Assembly (NCBI GenBank): GCA_016208645.1
Contig: JACQXP010000544.1
Location: forward strand, 1-7,679
Origin: Candidatus Methylomirabilota bacterium
Lineage (GTDB): Bacteria > Methylomirabilota > Methylomirabilia > Methylomirabilales > 2-02-FULL-66-22
Direction of reading: 5' to 3'
DNA: 7,679 nt
In this document: in pieces, positions 1 to 7,679 of the stretch
Position numbering within the stretch: the stretch's first letter is position 1
Layout: each line of letters starts with the position of its first letter
Position numbers and translations under genes: made by a program
Notes under the pieces: generated by a model
What the model was told of the DNA's origin: nothing
The model's database searches: none
What the model saw: only the letters and a program-made list of their open reading frames with translations

Positions 1-9
1 AGCCGACAG

Positions 10-48
10 TCCCGCCTGCGGCGGGATCGGATTTCGCTGCCGGAAATC
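10..48 (+). other. Two small stem-loops upstream of the glucosidase gene
   Basis: Two inverted repeats lie back to back before the first gene. TCCCGCC (10-16) pairs with GGCGGGA (20-26) around a 3-base TGC loop. GATTTC (30-35) pairs with GAAATC (43-48) around a 7-base loop. The first is compact and GC-rich and could be the end of a transcript from a gene left of the window, but only a short, broken T-run follows it (TCGGATTT), so it is at best a weak intrinsic terminator. The second stops just before the Shine-Dalgarno sequence (GGAGGTG, 51-57). No promoter is recognisable in the 62 bases available. Confidence 0.35.
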
Positions 49-62
49 GGGGAGGTGGGTGA

Positions 63-2708
<2,646 letters not shown>

Positions 2709-2715
2709 ACTGCCG

Positions 2716-2747
2716 AGGGGCCAAGGAGCGGAGGAGCAGAGGGGCAG
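2716..2747 (+). repeat. Four tandem copies of a purine-rich octamer
   Basis: Eight bases after the glucosidase stop codon begin four exact-length 8-base units (2716-2723, 2724-2731, 2732-2739, 2740-2747) with consensus AGGRGCVR. The first unit ends CCA and the others end CGG, CAG and CAG. The units contain AGGAG strings that resemble ribosome binding sites, but no gene starts behind them. The real gnd site lies further on at 2757-2762. This looks like a microsatellite-like intergenic repeat rather than a regulatory site. Confidence 0.7.
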
Positions 2748-2770
2748 GTCGCTGAAAAGGAGTCCGTGAC

Positions 2771-3745
2771 ATGCAACTGGGCATGGTAGGGCTGGGCCGG
2801 ATGGGCGCCAACATGGTGCGGCGCCTGTTGAAAGGCGGTCATGCCTGCATCGCCTACGACCGGAATCCCGAGAGCGTGGACCGGGTGGCGGCCGAAGGGG
2901 CCATCGGAGCGAAGACATTGGACGGCTTCGCGAAGAGCCTGAGCACGCCGAAGGTGGCCTGGCTGATGGTCCCGGCCGGCGAGGCCACGGAGCAGGCCAT
3001 CCGGGCCCTGGCAGAGCGGATGGCGCCGGGCGACGTCATCATCGACGGCGGAAACTCCTACTACAAGGACGACGTGCGCCGCGCCCGGATGTTGCAGGAG
3101 CGGGGCATTCACTACGTGGACGTGGGGGTGAGCGGCGGCATCTGGGGCGTGGAGCGGGGCTACTGCCTGATGATCGGCGGGGAGTCGGAGGTGGTCTCGC
3201 GCCTGGAGCCCATCTTCAAGACGCTGGCACCCGGCCGCGGCGAAATATCCCGCACGCCCGGGCGCGAGAACAGTGCCGGCACGGCCGAGGACGGGTACCT
3301 CCACTGTGGGCCCCCCGGGGCCGGGCACTTCGTCAAGATGATCCACAACGGCATCGAGTATGGGCTGATGCAGGCCTATGCCGAAGGCTTCGACATCCTG
3401 CGGAACGCCAATTCGGCCGAGCTGCCGGAGGGCCACCGGTACGCGTTCAACGTGGGCGACATCGCCGAACTCTGGCGGCGCGGGAGCGTGGTGGGATCGT
3501 GGCTGCTGGACCTGACCGCCATGGCCCTCCTGGAGAACCCGACCCTCTCCAACTACACGGGGTTCGTGCAAGATTCCGGAGAGGGGCGCTGGACCATCAT
3601 GGCCGCAATCGAAGAGGCGGTGCCGGCCGACGTGCTCTCGGCGTCGCTCTACACCCGCTTCCGGTCCCGGCAGGCGCACACCTTTGCCGAAAAGCTGCTG
3701 TCGGCCATGCGGCAGAAGTTCGGCGGGCACGTCGAGCAACCCTAA
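2771..3745 (+). CDS. gnd: 6-phosphogluconate dehydrogenase, decarboxylating, short form
   Basis: This enzyme oxidatively decarboxylates 6-phosphogluconate to ribulose 5-phosphate and CO2 in the cytoplasm, the last step of the oxidative pentose phosphate branch. At 324 residues it is the short (YqeC/GndA-type) form, not the ~470-residue E. coli type. The N-terminal Rossmann fold shows GLGRMG (7-12). IIDGGNSYY and SGGIWGVERGYCLMIGG are family signatures. K189, N193 and E196 in GHFVKMIHNGIEYG match the E. coli catalytic and substrate residues K183, N187 and E190. The second beta strand ends in Y-D30-R-N, and an acidic residue there usually favours NAD+ over NADP+; cofactor preference is therefore inferred to be NAD+. 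The start ATG has AAGGAG (2757-2762) 8 bases upstream. The gene is 62 bases from the glucosidase and 150 bases from zwf. No truncation is seen. Confidence 0.95.
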   Translation: MQLGMVGLGRMGANMVRRLLKGGHACIAYDRNPESVDRVAAEGAIGAKTLDGFAKSLSTPKVAWLMVPAGEATEQAIRALAERMAPGDVIIDGGNSYYKDDVRRARMLQERGIHYVDVGVSGGIWGVERGYCLMIGGESEVVSRLEPIFKTLAPGRGEISRTPGRENSAGTAEDGYLHCGPPGAGHFVKMIHNGIEYGLMQAYAEGFDILRNANSAELPEGHRYAFNVGDIAELWRRGSVVGSWLLDLTAMALLENPTLSNYTGFVQDSGEGRWTIMAAIEEAVPADVLSASLYTRFRSRQAHTFAEKLLSAMRQKFGGHVEQP

Positions 3746-3754
3746 GAGCGGGGG

Positions 3755-3790
3755 CCAGGGACCAGGGCTTGGGGGTCGGGTCAGACCCCC
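3755..3790 (+). other. 7-mer direct repeat and stem-loop after gnd
   Basis: Two adjacent copies of CCAGGGM (3755-3761, 3762-3768) are followed by a perfect 7-base inverted repeat, GGGGGTC (3771-3777) and GACCCCC (3784-3790), with a 6-base loop. On double-stranded DNA, GGGTC-A-GACCC (3778-3788) is also a short palindrome. The stem-loop lies 25 bases after the gnd stop codon and could slow or end transcription. No T-run follows, so a standard intrinsic terminator is not supported. The alternative is an intergenic repeat element. Confidence 0.5.
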
Positions 3791-3810
3791 GTCGGCCGTT
3801 GGCATGTTTA

Positions 3811-3848
3811 CAGGTTGGAACGTTTCAACGTTTTGACCTGCCAACCTG
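3811..3848 (+). repeat. Nested inverted repeats with AACGTT palindromes upstream of zwf
   Basis: CAGGTTGG (3811-3818) and CCAACCTG (3841-3848) form a perfect 8-base inverted repeat around a 22-base loop. Inside lies GTTGGAACGTTTCAAC (3814-3829), a 16-base dyad with 7 of 8 base pairs matching. A second AACGTT (3827-3832) follows the first (3819-3824) after two bases. The segment is visibly poorer in GC than the flanking genes. It could be an operator for a dimeric regulator or a copy of a dispersed intergenic repeat. One copy in one window cannot decide this. Confidence 0.5.
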
Positions 3849-3860
3849 CGAACGTGAAAT
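3833..3860 (+). promoter_or_regulatory. Candidate sigma70-type promoter for zwf-glk-pgl
   Basis: TTGACC (3833-3838, 5 of 6 to the -35 consensus) and TGAAAT (3855-3860, 4 of 6 to the -10 consensus) are 16 bases apart. Transcription would begin near 3867 and give a leader of about 29 bases before the zwf ATG. The 16-base dyad at 3814-3829 would sit immediately upstream of the -35 box, a plausible regulator position. The spacing is one base short of ideal, and such matches occur by chance, so this is a candidate only. Confidence 0.35.
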
Positions 3861-3884
3861 GTGACGGCTTCCAAGCCCCGAGAG

Positions 3885-3890
3885 AGGTGA
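3885..3890 (+). promoter_or_regulatory. Ribosome binding site that fixes the zwf start
   Basis: AGGTGA lies 5 bases before the ATG at 3896. It is the best Shine-Dalgarno match in the gap. The same frame stays open back to a TTG at 3815, but those 27 extra codons simply translate the inverted-repeat DNA and resemble no glucose-6-phosphate dehydrogenase. Confidence 0.8.
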
Positions 3891-3895
3891 CAGAA

Positions 3896-5434
3896 ATGAC
3901 AGCCGACGAGGCGGTGAGCGCGGCGGAGGAACACCCCGGGCAACCGGGCGACCCGTGTGTCATGGTGATCTTCGGCGCGGCCGGGGATCTGACGAAGCGG
4001 AAGCTGATCCCCGCTCTGTACAACCTGGCCAAGGGCACTCTCCTCTCCAAAGAGTTTGCCGTGGTGGGGGTTGCCCGCGCGGGAATGACGACCGAGGAGT
4101 TCCGGCGGAAGCTGGGCCAGGACATGCAGGAGTTCGCGACCGAGCAGATCGATCCCGGGCTCTGGGAGTGGCTGGGGCAGCGGCTCTACTATCTGCCGGG
4201 CAATTTCAGCGATCCTGCCGTCTACCGGGATCTCCGGACCCTGCTGGACAAGGTGGACACGGACCACGGGACCCGCGGCAACTATTTCTACTACCTGGCC
4301 ACCAGCCCCGGCTACTTCGCCGAGATCGTCCGGCACCTCGGGGAGACGGGACTCGCCCGGGAGGAGAACGGGCGATGGCGACGAGTCATCATCGAGAAAC
4401 CCTTCGGGCGAGACCTGGACTCGGCCCGCGCGCTCAACCGGGAGATCAGCCAGATCCTCTCCGAGAGCCAGATCTACCGGATCGATCACTATCTCGGCAA
4501 GGAGACGGTCCAGAATATCTTGGTCTTCCGGTTCGCCAACGGGATCTTCGAGCCCATCTGGAACCGCCGCTACGTTGACCACGTCCAGATCACCGTGGCC
4601 GAGACCGTCGGGGTGGAGCAGCGGGGTGGCTACTACGAGGAGGCGGGCACGCTCCGCGACATGGTCCCGAACCACATCTCCCAGTTGATCAGCCTCACGG
4701 CCATGGAGCCCCCCATCTCCTTCGAGGCCAACGCGGTGCGGGACGAGCAGGCCAAGATCCTGCGCGCCATCCAGCCCCTGACCCCGGAAGAGGTCCTGGT
4801 CCGCGCGGTGCGCGGGCAGTACGGTGAAGGGATGATGGAGGGCGCGCGGGTGCCCGCCTACCGCGCCGAGCCCAAGGTCGCGCCCGATTCCGCCACCGAA
4901 ACCTTCGTGGCCCTCAAGCTGTCCATTGACAACTGGCGCTGGGCCGACGTGCCGTTCTACCTGCGGACCGGCAAGCGGCTGCCGAGCCGGGTCACGGAGA
5001 TCGCCATCCAGTTCAAGCGCGCCCCCCTCATCTTGTTCCGCAAGACCCCGGTGGATCGGCTGACGCCGAACCGCCTGGTCCTCCACATCCAGCCCGACGA
5101 GGGCATCTCGCTGCGCTTCGGCGCCAAGGTGCCGGGACCCGTGGTGCGCCTGGGCTCGGTGGACATGGCCTTCCAGTACAAGGACTACTTCGGGAGCAAG
5201 CCGAGTACCGGGTACGAGCGGCTGCTCTACGACTGCATGACGGGGGACGCGACGCTGTTCCAGCGCGCCGACATGGTCGAGGCCGGCTGGAGCGTGGTGG
5301 CGCCGATCCTGGACGTGTGGAAGGCGCTGCCGCCACGGAGCTTCCCCAACTACGCCGCCGGGACCTGGGGGCCGAGAGAGGCGGACGAGTTGCTGGAGCG
5401 CGACGGCCGGCAGTGGCGGAGGAGCGACAAATGA
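3896..5434 (+). CDS. zwf: Glucose-6-phosphate 1-dehydrogenase
   Basis: This enzyme oxidises glucose 6-phosphate to 6-phosphogluconolactone, normally with NADP+, and commits glucose to the oxidative pentose phosphate or Entner-Doudoroff route. From the ATG at 3896 it has 512 residues, close to the usual 480-510. FGAAGDLTKRK (26-36) is the dinucleotide-binding motif, with Ala in place of the more common Ser of GASGDL. VGVAR contains the Arg that in the family contacts the NADP+ 2'-phosphate. EKPFG (167-171) and the active-site signature RIDHYLGKE (195-203) bind substrate. N259-H260 in RDMVPNHISQL supplies the catalytic base, with Pro where many enzymes have Gln. The C-terminal beta+alpha domain is complete. 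Its stop overlaps the glk start (ATGA), so the two are translationally coupled. A separate promoter may lie in the gap upstream. Confidence 0.97.
   Translation: MTADEAVSAAEEHPGQPGDPCVMVIFGAAGDLTKRKLIPALYNLAKGTLLSKEFAVVGVARAGMTTEEFRRKLGQDMQEFATEQIDPGLWEWLGQRLYYLPGNFSDPAVYRDLRTLLDKVDTDHGTRGNYFYYLATSPGYFAEIVRHLGETGLAREENGRWRRVIIEKPFGRDLDSARALNREISQILSESQIYRIDHYLGKETVQNILVFRFANGIFEPIWNRRYVDHVQITVAETVGVEQRGGYYEEAGTLRDMVPNHISQLISLTAMEPPISFEANAVRDEQAKILRAIQPLTPEEVLVRAVRGQYGEGMMEGARVPAYRAEPKVAPDSATETFVALKLSIDNWRWADVPFYLRTGKRLPSRVTEIAIQFKRAPLILFRKTPVDRLTPNRLVLHIQPDEGISLRFGAKVPGPVVRLGSVDMAFQYKDYFGSKPSTGYERLLYDCMTGDATLFQRADMVEAGWSVVAPILDVWKALPPRSFPNYAAGTWGPREADELLERDGRQWRRSDK
5418..5424 (+). promoter_or_regulatory. 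Ribosome binding site of glk inside the end of zwf
   Basis: GGAGGAG lies 6 bases before the ATG at 5431, within the last codons of zwf. It selects 5431 over the in-frame upstream start at 5317, whose additional 38 codons are only zwf sequence read in another frame. The start overlaps the zwf stop in ATGA, the typical arrangement for coupled translation. Confidence 0.85.
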
Positions 5435-6435
5435 TCCTGGCGGGCGACGTCGGCGGGACCAACACACGGCTGGCCTTCGTGGAGGCGACTGGCGACCGCC
5501 TGACCCTCATCGTGGAGGAGGTCTTCCCCAGCCGGGACCATGCCAACCTCGCGGCGGTCTTGGGGAAATTCGTGTCGTCCCACCACCTTCCCATTGAACA
5601 GGCCTGCTTCGGGGTCGCGGGACCCGTCCGGCACGGCCGGTGCGACGCGACCAACCTGGCGTGGGTGGTGGATGCACGGCAACTGGCGCGGGCGCTCGGC
5701 CTGGAAACCGTGGGCCTCATCAATGACCTCGAGGCCAATGCGTATGGAATCGCTGCGCTCGAGCCCAAGGATTTCGTCGTCCTGAATGCCGGTGCGCCGG
5801 ATGCCGAGGGCAATGCGGCCATCATTGCTGCCGGGACCGGCCTCGGCGAGGCGGGGCTCTACTGGGACGGCAAACACCATCGGCCCTTCGCCACCGAAGG
5901 AGTGCATGCCACCTTTGCGCCCCGCACCCCGCTGGAGATGGACCTGCTGCGCTACCTGCTCAGGGAGTTCGCGCACGTCAGCTACGAGCGCGTCCTCTCG
6001 GGGCCGGGCCTGCTCAACATCTACCGGTTCCTCCGGGACACGGGTCGCGCCGAGGAACCGGCGTGGCTCGCCGATACGCTGAGTCAGCGTGATCCCTCGG
6101 CTGCCATCGCCCACGCGGCGCTTGAGGGCACGAGTGCCCTTTGCGTGCAGGCCCTGGACCTCTTCGTCTCGCTGTACGCCGCGGAGGCCGGAAACCTTGC
6201 CTTGAAGGTCATGGCCACCGGCGGCGTGTTCGTCGGCGGAGGGATCGCCCCCAAGATCATCCGGAAGCTCCAGGAATCGACGTTCGTGGAGGCGTTCACA
6301 GCCAAGGGTCGCATGCGGCCGCTGCTGGAAGCCATGCCGGTCCGGGTCATCCTGAACGAGAAGACCGCTCTCCTCGGCGCCGCCCGCTGTGCCACGCTCT
6401 CGGCAACGGTGACTCCGTTGCCCACGAAGATCTGA
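5431..6435 (+). CDS. glk: Glucokinase (bacterial Glk family)
   Basis: Glucokinase phosphorylates cytoplasmic glucose with ATP to give glucose 6-phosphate, the substrate of the zwf product encoded just upstream. The 334-residue protein is near the usual E. coli-type length (about 320). The phosphate-binding motif GDVGGTN is at 5-11. N98-D99 in LINDLEANAYGI places the catalytic Asp (E. coli D100). GTGLG (135-139) is the second phosphate loop. E156, H159 and E186 match the sugar-binding E157, H160 and E187 of E. coli Glk. The loop is EGVHATFAP rather than the common EGGH-x-(D/S)-FAP, so V158 replaces a usually invariant Gly. GGVFVGGGIAPKI near the C terminus is the adenosine-side motif. It is likely transcribed with zwf and pgl. 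It is not a ROK-family kinase, because the zinc-binding Cys cluster is absent. Confidence 0.94.
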   Translation: MILAGDVGGTNTRLAFVEATGDRLTLIVEEVFPSRDHANLAAVLGKFVSSHHLPIEQACFGVAGPVRHGRCDATNLAWVVDARQLARALGLETVGLINDLEANAYGIAALEPKDFVVLNAGAPDAEGNAAIIAAGTGLGEAGLYWDGKHHRPFATEGVHATFAPRTPLEMDLLRYLLREFAHVSYERVLSGPGLLNIYRFLRDTGRAEEPAWLADTLSQRDPSAAIAHAALEGTSALCVQALDLFVSLYAAEAGNLALKVMATGGVFVGGGIAPKIIRKLQESTFVEAFTAKGRMRPLLEAMPVRVILNEKTALLGAARCATLSATVTPLPTKI

Positions 6436-6478
6436 GGGGCCGTTGATGGGCATGCCTGGGGGGCATGGTGAAGTGTGA
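6434..6478 (+). promoter_or_regulatory. pgl translation start region: short overlapping frame and start-codon hairpin
   Basis: The best Shine-Dalgarno match between glk and pgl, GAGGGG (6434-6439), is correctly spaced for an ATG at 6446, which is out of frame with pgl. That frame encodes only MGMPGGHGEV and ends at TGA 6476-6478, overlapping the pgl start. In addition CATGCC (6451-6456) can pair with GGCATG (6462-6467), which includes the pgl ATG, leaving TGGGG in the loop. This could couple pgl translation to ribosomes arriving from upstream; that role is inferred. Confidence 0.35.
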
Positions 6479-7235
6479 TATCCGGATCCTGGCGGACGCC
6501 GGCGAATTGAGCCGCACAGCCGCGGAGGAATTCGTTCGCCAGGCCGAGGACGCGGTGCGGACGCGCGCGCTCTTCACCGTTGCGCTGTCCGGAGGCTCCA
6601 CGCCCAAGGCGATGTACCGCCTGCTCGCCAACGACGATGAGCCATCGCTTCGCGGTCGCGTGCCCTGGGGGAGGATCCACTTCTTCTGGGGTGACGAGCG
6701 CCACGTGCCGCCCGACCATCCCGACAGCAATTACCGTACGGTGCACGAGGCGATGCTGTCCCGGGTGCCCATCCCGGCGGAGAACGTCCATCGCATCAAG
6801 GCAGAAGACCCCGATGCCAGGAGCGCCGCGGCGGACTACGACCAGGAGCTTCGCAAATTTTTCTTTCCCCGGCGCATGACGGTCGAGGCCCTTCCGCGAT
6901 TTGATCTCGTGCTGCTGGGGCTGGGTCCGGATGGGCACACTGCGTCACTCTTCCCGGGGACGGACGCGATCCACGAACAGACACGATTCGTCGCCGCCCC
7001 CTGGGTGGAGAAGTTCCATGCCTACCGGATCACCCTGGCACCGCCGGTGTTGAACAACGCCGCCTGCATCCTGGTCCTCGTCAGTGGGGAGCAGAAGGCA
7101 GAGGCACTGCGGACAGTGCTGGAGGGAGCGTATCAGCCCGACCGGTTCCCGGCCCAGCTCATCCGCCCCACGCTCGGGAGCCTGCTCTGGCTGGTGGATC
7201 GTGCGGCGGCACGGCTCTTGCGCCTCCCGGGGTGA
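6465..7235 (+). CDS. pgl: 6-phosphogluconolactonase (DevB/SOL type)
   Basis: This enzyme hydrolyses 6-phosphogluconolactone from Zwf to 6-phosphogluconate, the substrate of Gnd. The 256-residue length is normal for the DevB/Pgl family, which is related to glucosamine-6-phosphate deaminase. Diagnostic motifs are SGGSTP (42-47) for phosphate binding, GDERHVPPDHPDSNY beginning at residue 76, and GLGPDGHTASLFPG with the catalytic-region H158. The N terminus reads directly into the expected IRILAD strand, so the start is at ATG 6465 or the adjacent GTG 6468. An in-frame stop at 6444-6446 excludes a much longer protein. The start lacks a well-spaced Shine-Dalgarno sequence. It lies 29 bases after glk and probably ends the operon. 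Confidence 0.95.
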   Translation: MVKCDIRILADAGELSRTAAEEFVRQAEDAVRTRALFTVALSGGSTPKAMYRLLANDDEPSLRGRVPWGRIHFFWGDERHVPPDHPDSNYRTVHEAMLSRVPIPAENVHRIKAEDPDARSAAADYDQELRKFFFPRRMTVEALPRFDLVLLGLGPDGHTASLFPGTDAIHEQTRFVAAPWVEKFHAYRITLAPPVLNNAACILVLVSGEQKAEALRTVLEGAYQPDRFPAQLIRPTLGSLLWLVDRAAARLLRLPG

Positions 7236-7243
7236 CGGGGGAT

Positions 7244-7274
7244 GACGGGTCCCTGATGGCAGCTTCTTCCCGTC
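7244..7274 (+). terminator. Weak stem-loop after pgl
   Basis: GACGGG (7244-7249) and CCCGTC (7269-7274) form a 6-base GC-rich stem, extendable by one T-G pair, around a 19-base loop. It starts 9 bases after the pgl stop codon. The long loop and absence of a T-run make it a poor intrinsic terminator. It is listed because it is the only candidate between the pentose phosphate genes and the next gene. Confidence 0.25.
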
Positions 7275-7371
7275 GAGCAGCGCGATCAATCCAGCCCTGA
7301 CCATCATGGCCAACGCTCTCCGAGTGGGCGATCACTTGCTGGAGCGGCTAGGCTAAAGAGGAAGGCGGCCC

Positions 7372-7679
7372 ATGCAGTACGATGCGATTATCATTGGCTC
7401 TGGTCAGGCCGGTAACCCCCTGTCCGAAAGCCTGACCGATCTGGGATGGAAGGTGGCGTTAATCGAGAAGGACCACCTCGGGGGCACCTGTATTAATACC
7501 GGCTGCACGCCGACCAAGACGATGGTCGCTTCGGCTCAGGTGGCGTACTACGCGCGTAACGCCAGCCGGTGGGGCGTCCACACCGGCGAGGTTCGCGTGG
7601 ACTTGCCCAAGATCGTCGCCCGCAAAGACGCGATCGTCCGCCGCTTCCGCAGCGGGCATGAACACAAGGTGGACAGCCG
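7372..7679 (+). CDS. FAD-dependent pyridine nucleotide-disulfide oxidoreductase (MerA/Lpd/RclA-like), 5' part
   Basis: The first 102 codons are present and the gene runs off the right edge; the full protein would be about 450-480 residues. The FAD-binding motif GSGQAG (9-14) follows YDAIIIG, and E32 at the end of the second strand would bind the adenosine ribose. GGTCINTGCTPTK carries the redox pair C40 and C45 that accepts electrons from the flavin. Thr-Pro-Thr-Lys after the second Cys is typical of the broad group often labelled mercuric reductase and of RclA, whereas lipoamide dehydrogenase usually has IPSK. There is no N-terminal heavy-metal-binding domain, and the C-terminal substrate-deciding residues lie outside the window, so the substrate cannot be given. 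GAGGAAGG (7358-7365) lies 6 bases before the ATG. The 136-base gap from pgl suggests a separate unit. Confidence 0.87.
   Translation, partial: MQYDAIIIGSGQAGNPLSESLTDLGWKVALIEKDHLGGTCINTGCTPTKTMVASAQVAYYARNASRWGVHTGEVRVDLPKIVARKDAIVRRFRSGHEHKVDS

Noticed and set aside
3815..3895. N-terminal extension of Zwf starting at TTG 3815
   Set aside because: The 27 additional residues translate inverted-repeat DNA, have no family similarity, and a good Shine-Dalgarno sequence precedes ATG 3896.
5317..5430. N-terminal extension of glucokinase starting at 5317
   Set aside because: The extension is zwf coding sequence in another frame; glucokinases begin directly at the GDVGGTN strand, and GGAGGAG marks ATG 5431.
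5350..6453. Antisense open frame (367 codons) opposite glk
   Set aside because: It is a shadow of glucokinase; the + strand protein carries every glucokinase motif.
6446..6478. Frameshift at the 5' end of pgl
   Set aside because: The short upstream frame has no similarity to a Pgl N terminus, and the 6465 start already gives a full-length, well-formed protein.

Overview
The window is a high-GC bacterial segment, dense with genes that all lie on the + strand. It carries five complete genes and the start of a sixth. In order they are a large cytoplasmic GH63/MGH1-like glucosidase (63-2708), 6-phosphogluconate dehydrogenase gnd (2771-3745), glucose-6-phosphate dehydrogenase zwf (3896-5434), glucokinase glk (5431-6435), 6-phosphogluconolactonase pgl (6465-7235), and an FAD-dependent pyridine nucleotide-disulfide oxidoreductase of the mercuric-reductase/lipoamide-dehydrogenase/RclA superfamily (7372 to the window edge).

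The first five genes form a metabolic line. The glucosidase would release glucose from an internal glucan or glucoside. Glk phosphorylates it, Zwf oxidises glucose 6-phosphate to 6-phosphogluconolactone, Pgl hydrolyses the lactone, and Gnd decarboxylates 6-phosphogluconate to ribulose 5-phosphate. This is the complete oxidative pentose phosphate branch plus its glucose supply. zwf and glk overlap by 4 bases (ATGA) and pgl follows 29 bases later, so these three are almost certainly one transcript. gnd is separated from zwf by a 150-base gap. That gap holds a stem-loop, an operator-like dyad and a reasonable sigma70-type promoter candidate, so zwf-glk-pgl may have its own control.

The three longer gaps contain small structured or repeated sequences. 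After the glucosidase there are four tandem copies of a purine-rich octamer. Between gnd and zwf there is a 7-mer direct repeat, a GGGGGTC/GACCCCC stem-loop and an AACGTT-containing dyad. After pgl there is a weak stem-loop and a short open frame of unknown meaning.

The organism cannot be named from this sequence. The GC-rich third positions, the short-form gnd and the intergenic repeat style would fit an uncultured soil or subsurface lineage such as NC10/Methylomirabilota, Rokubacteria or Nitrospirota, or a deltaproteobacterium. This is a low-confidence impression. I found no mobile element, CRISPR array, RNA gene or defence system. The region is mainly ordinary central metabolism. The points most worth following are the unassigned substrate of the glucosidase, the likely NAD+ preference of Gnd, the zwf upstream region and the unusual pgl translation start.
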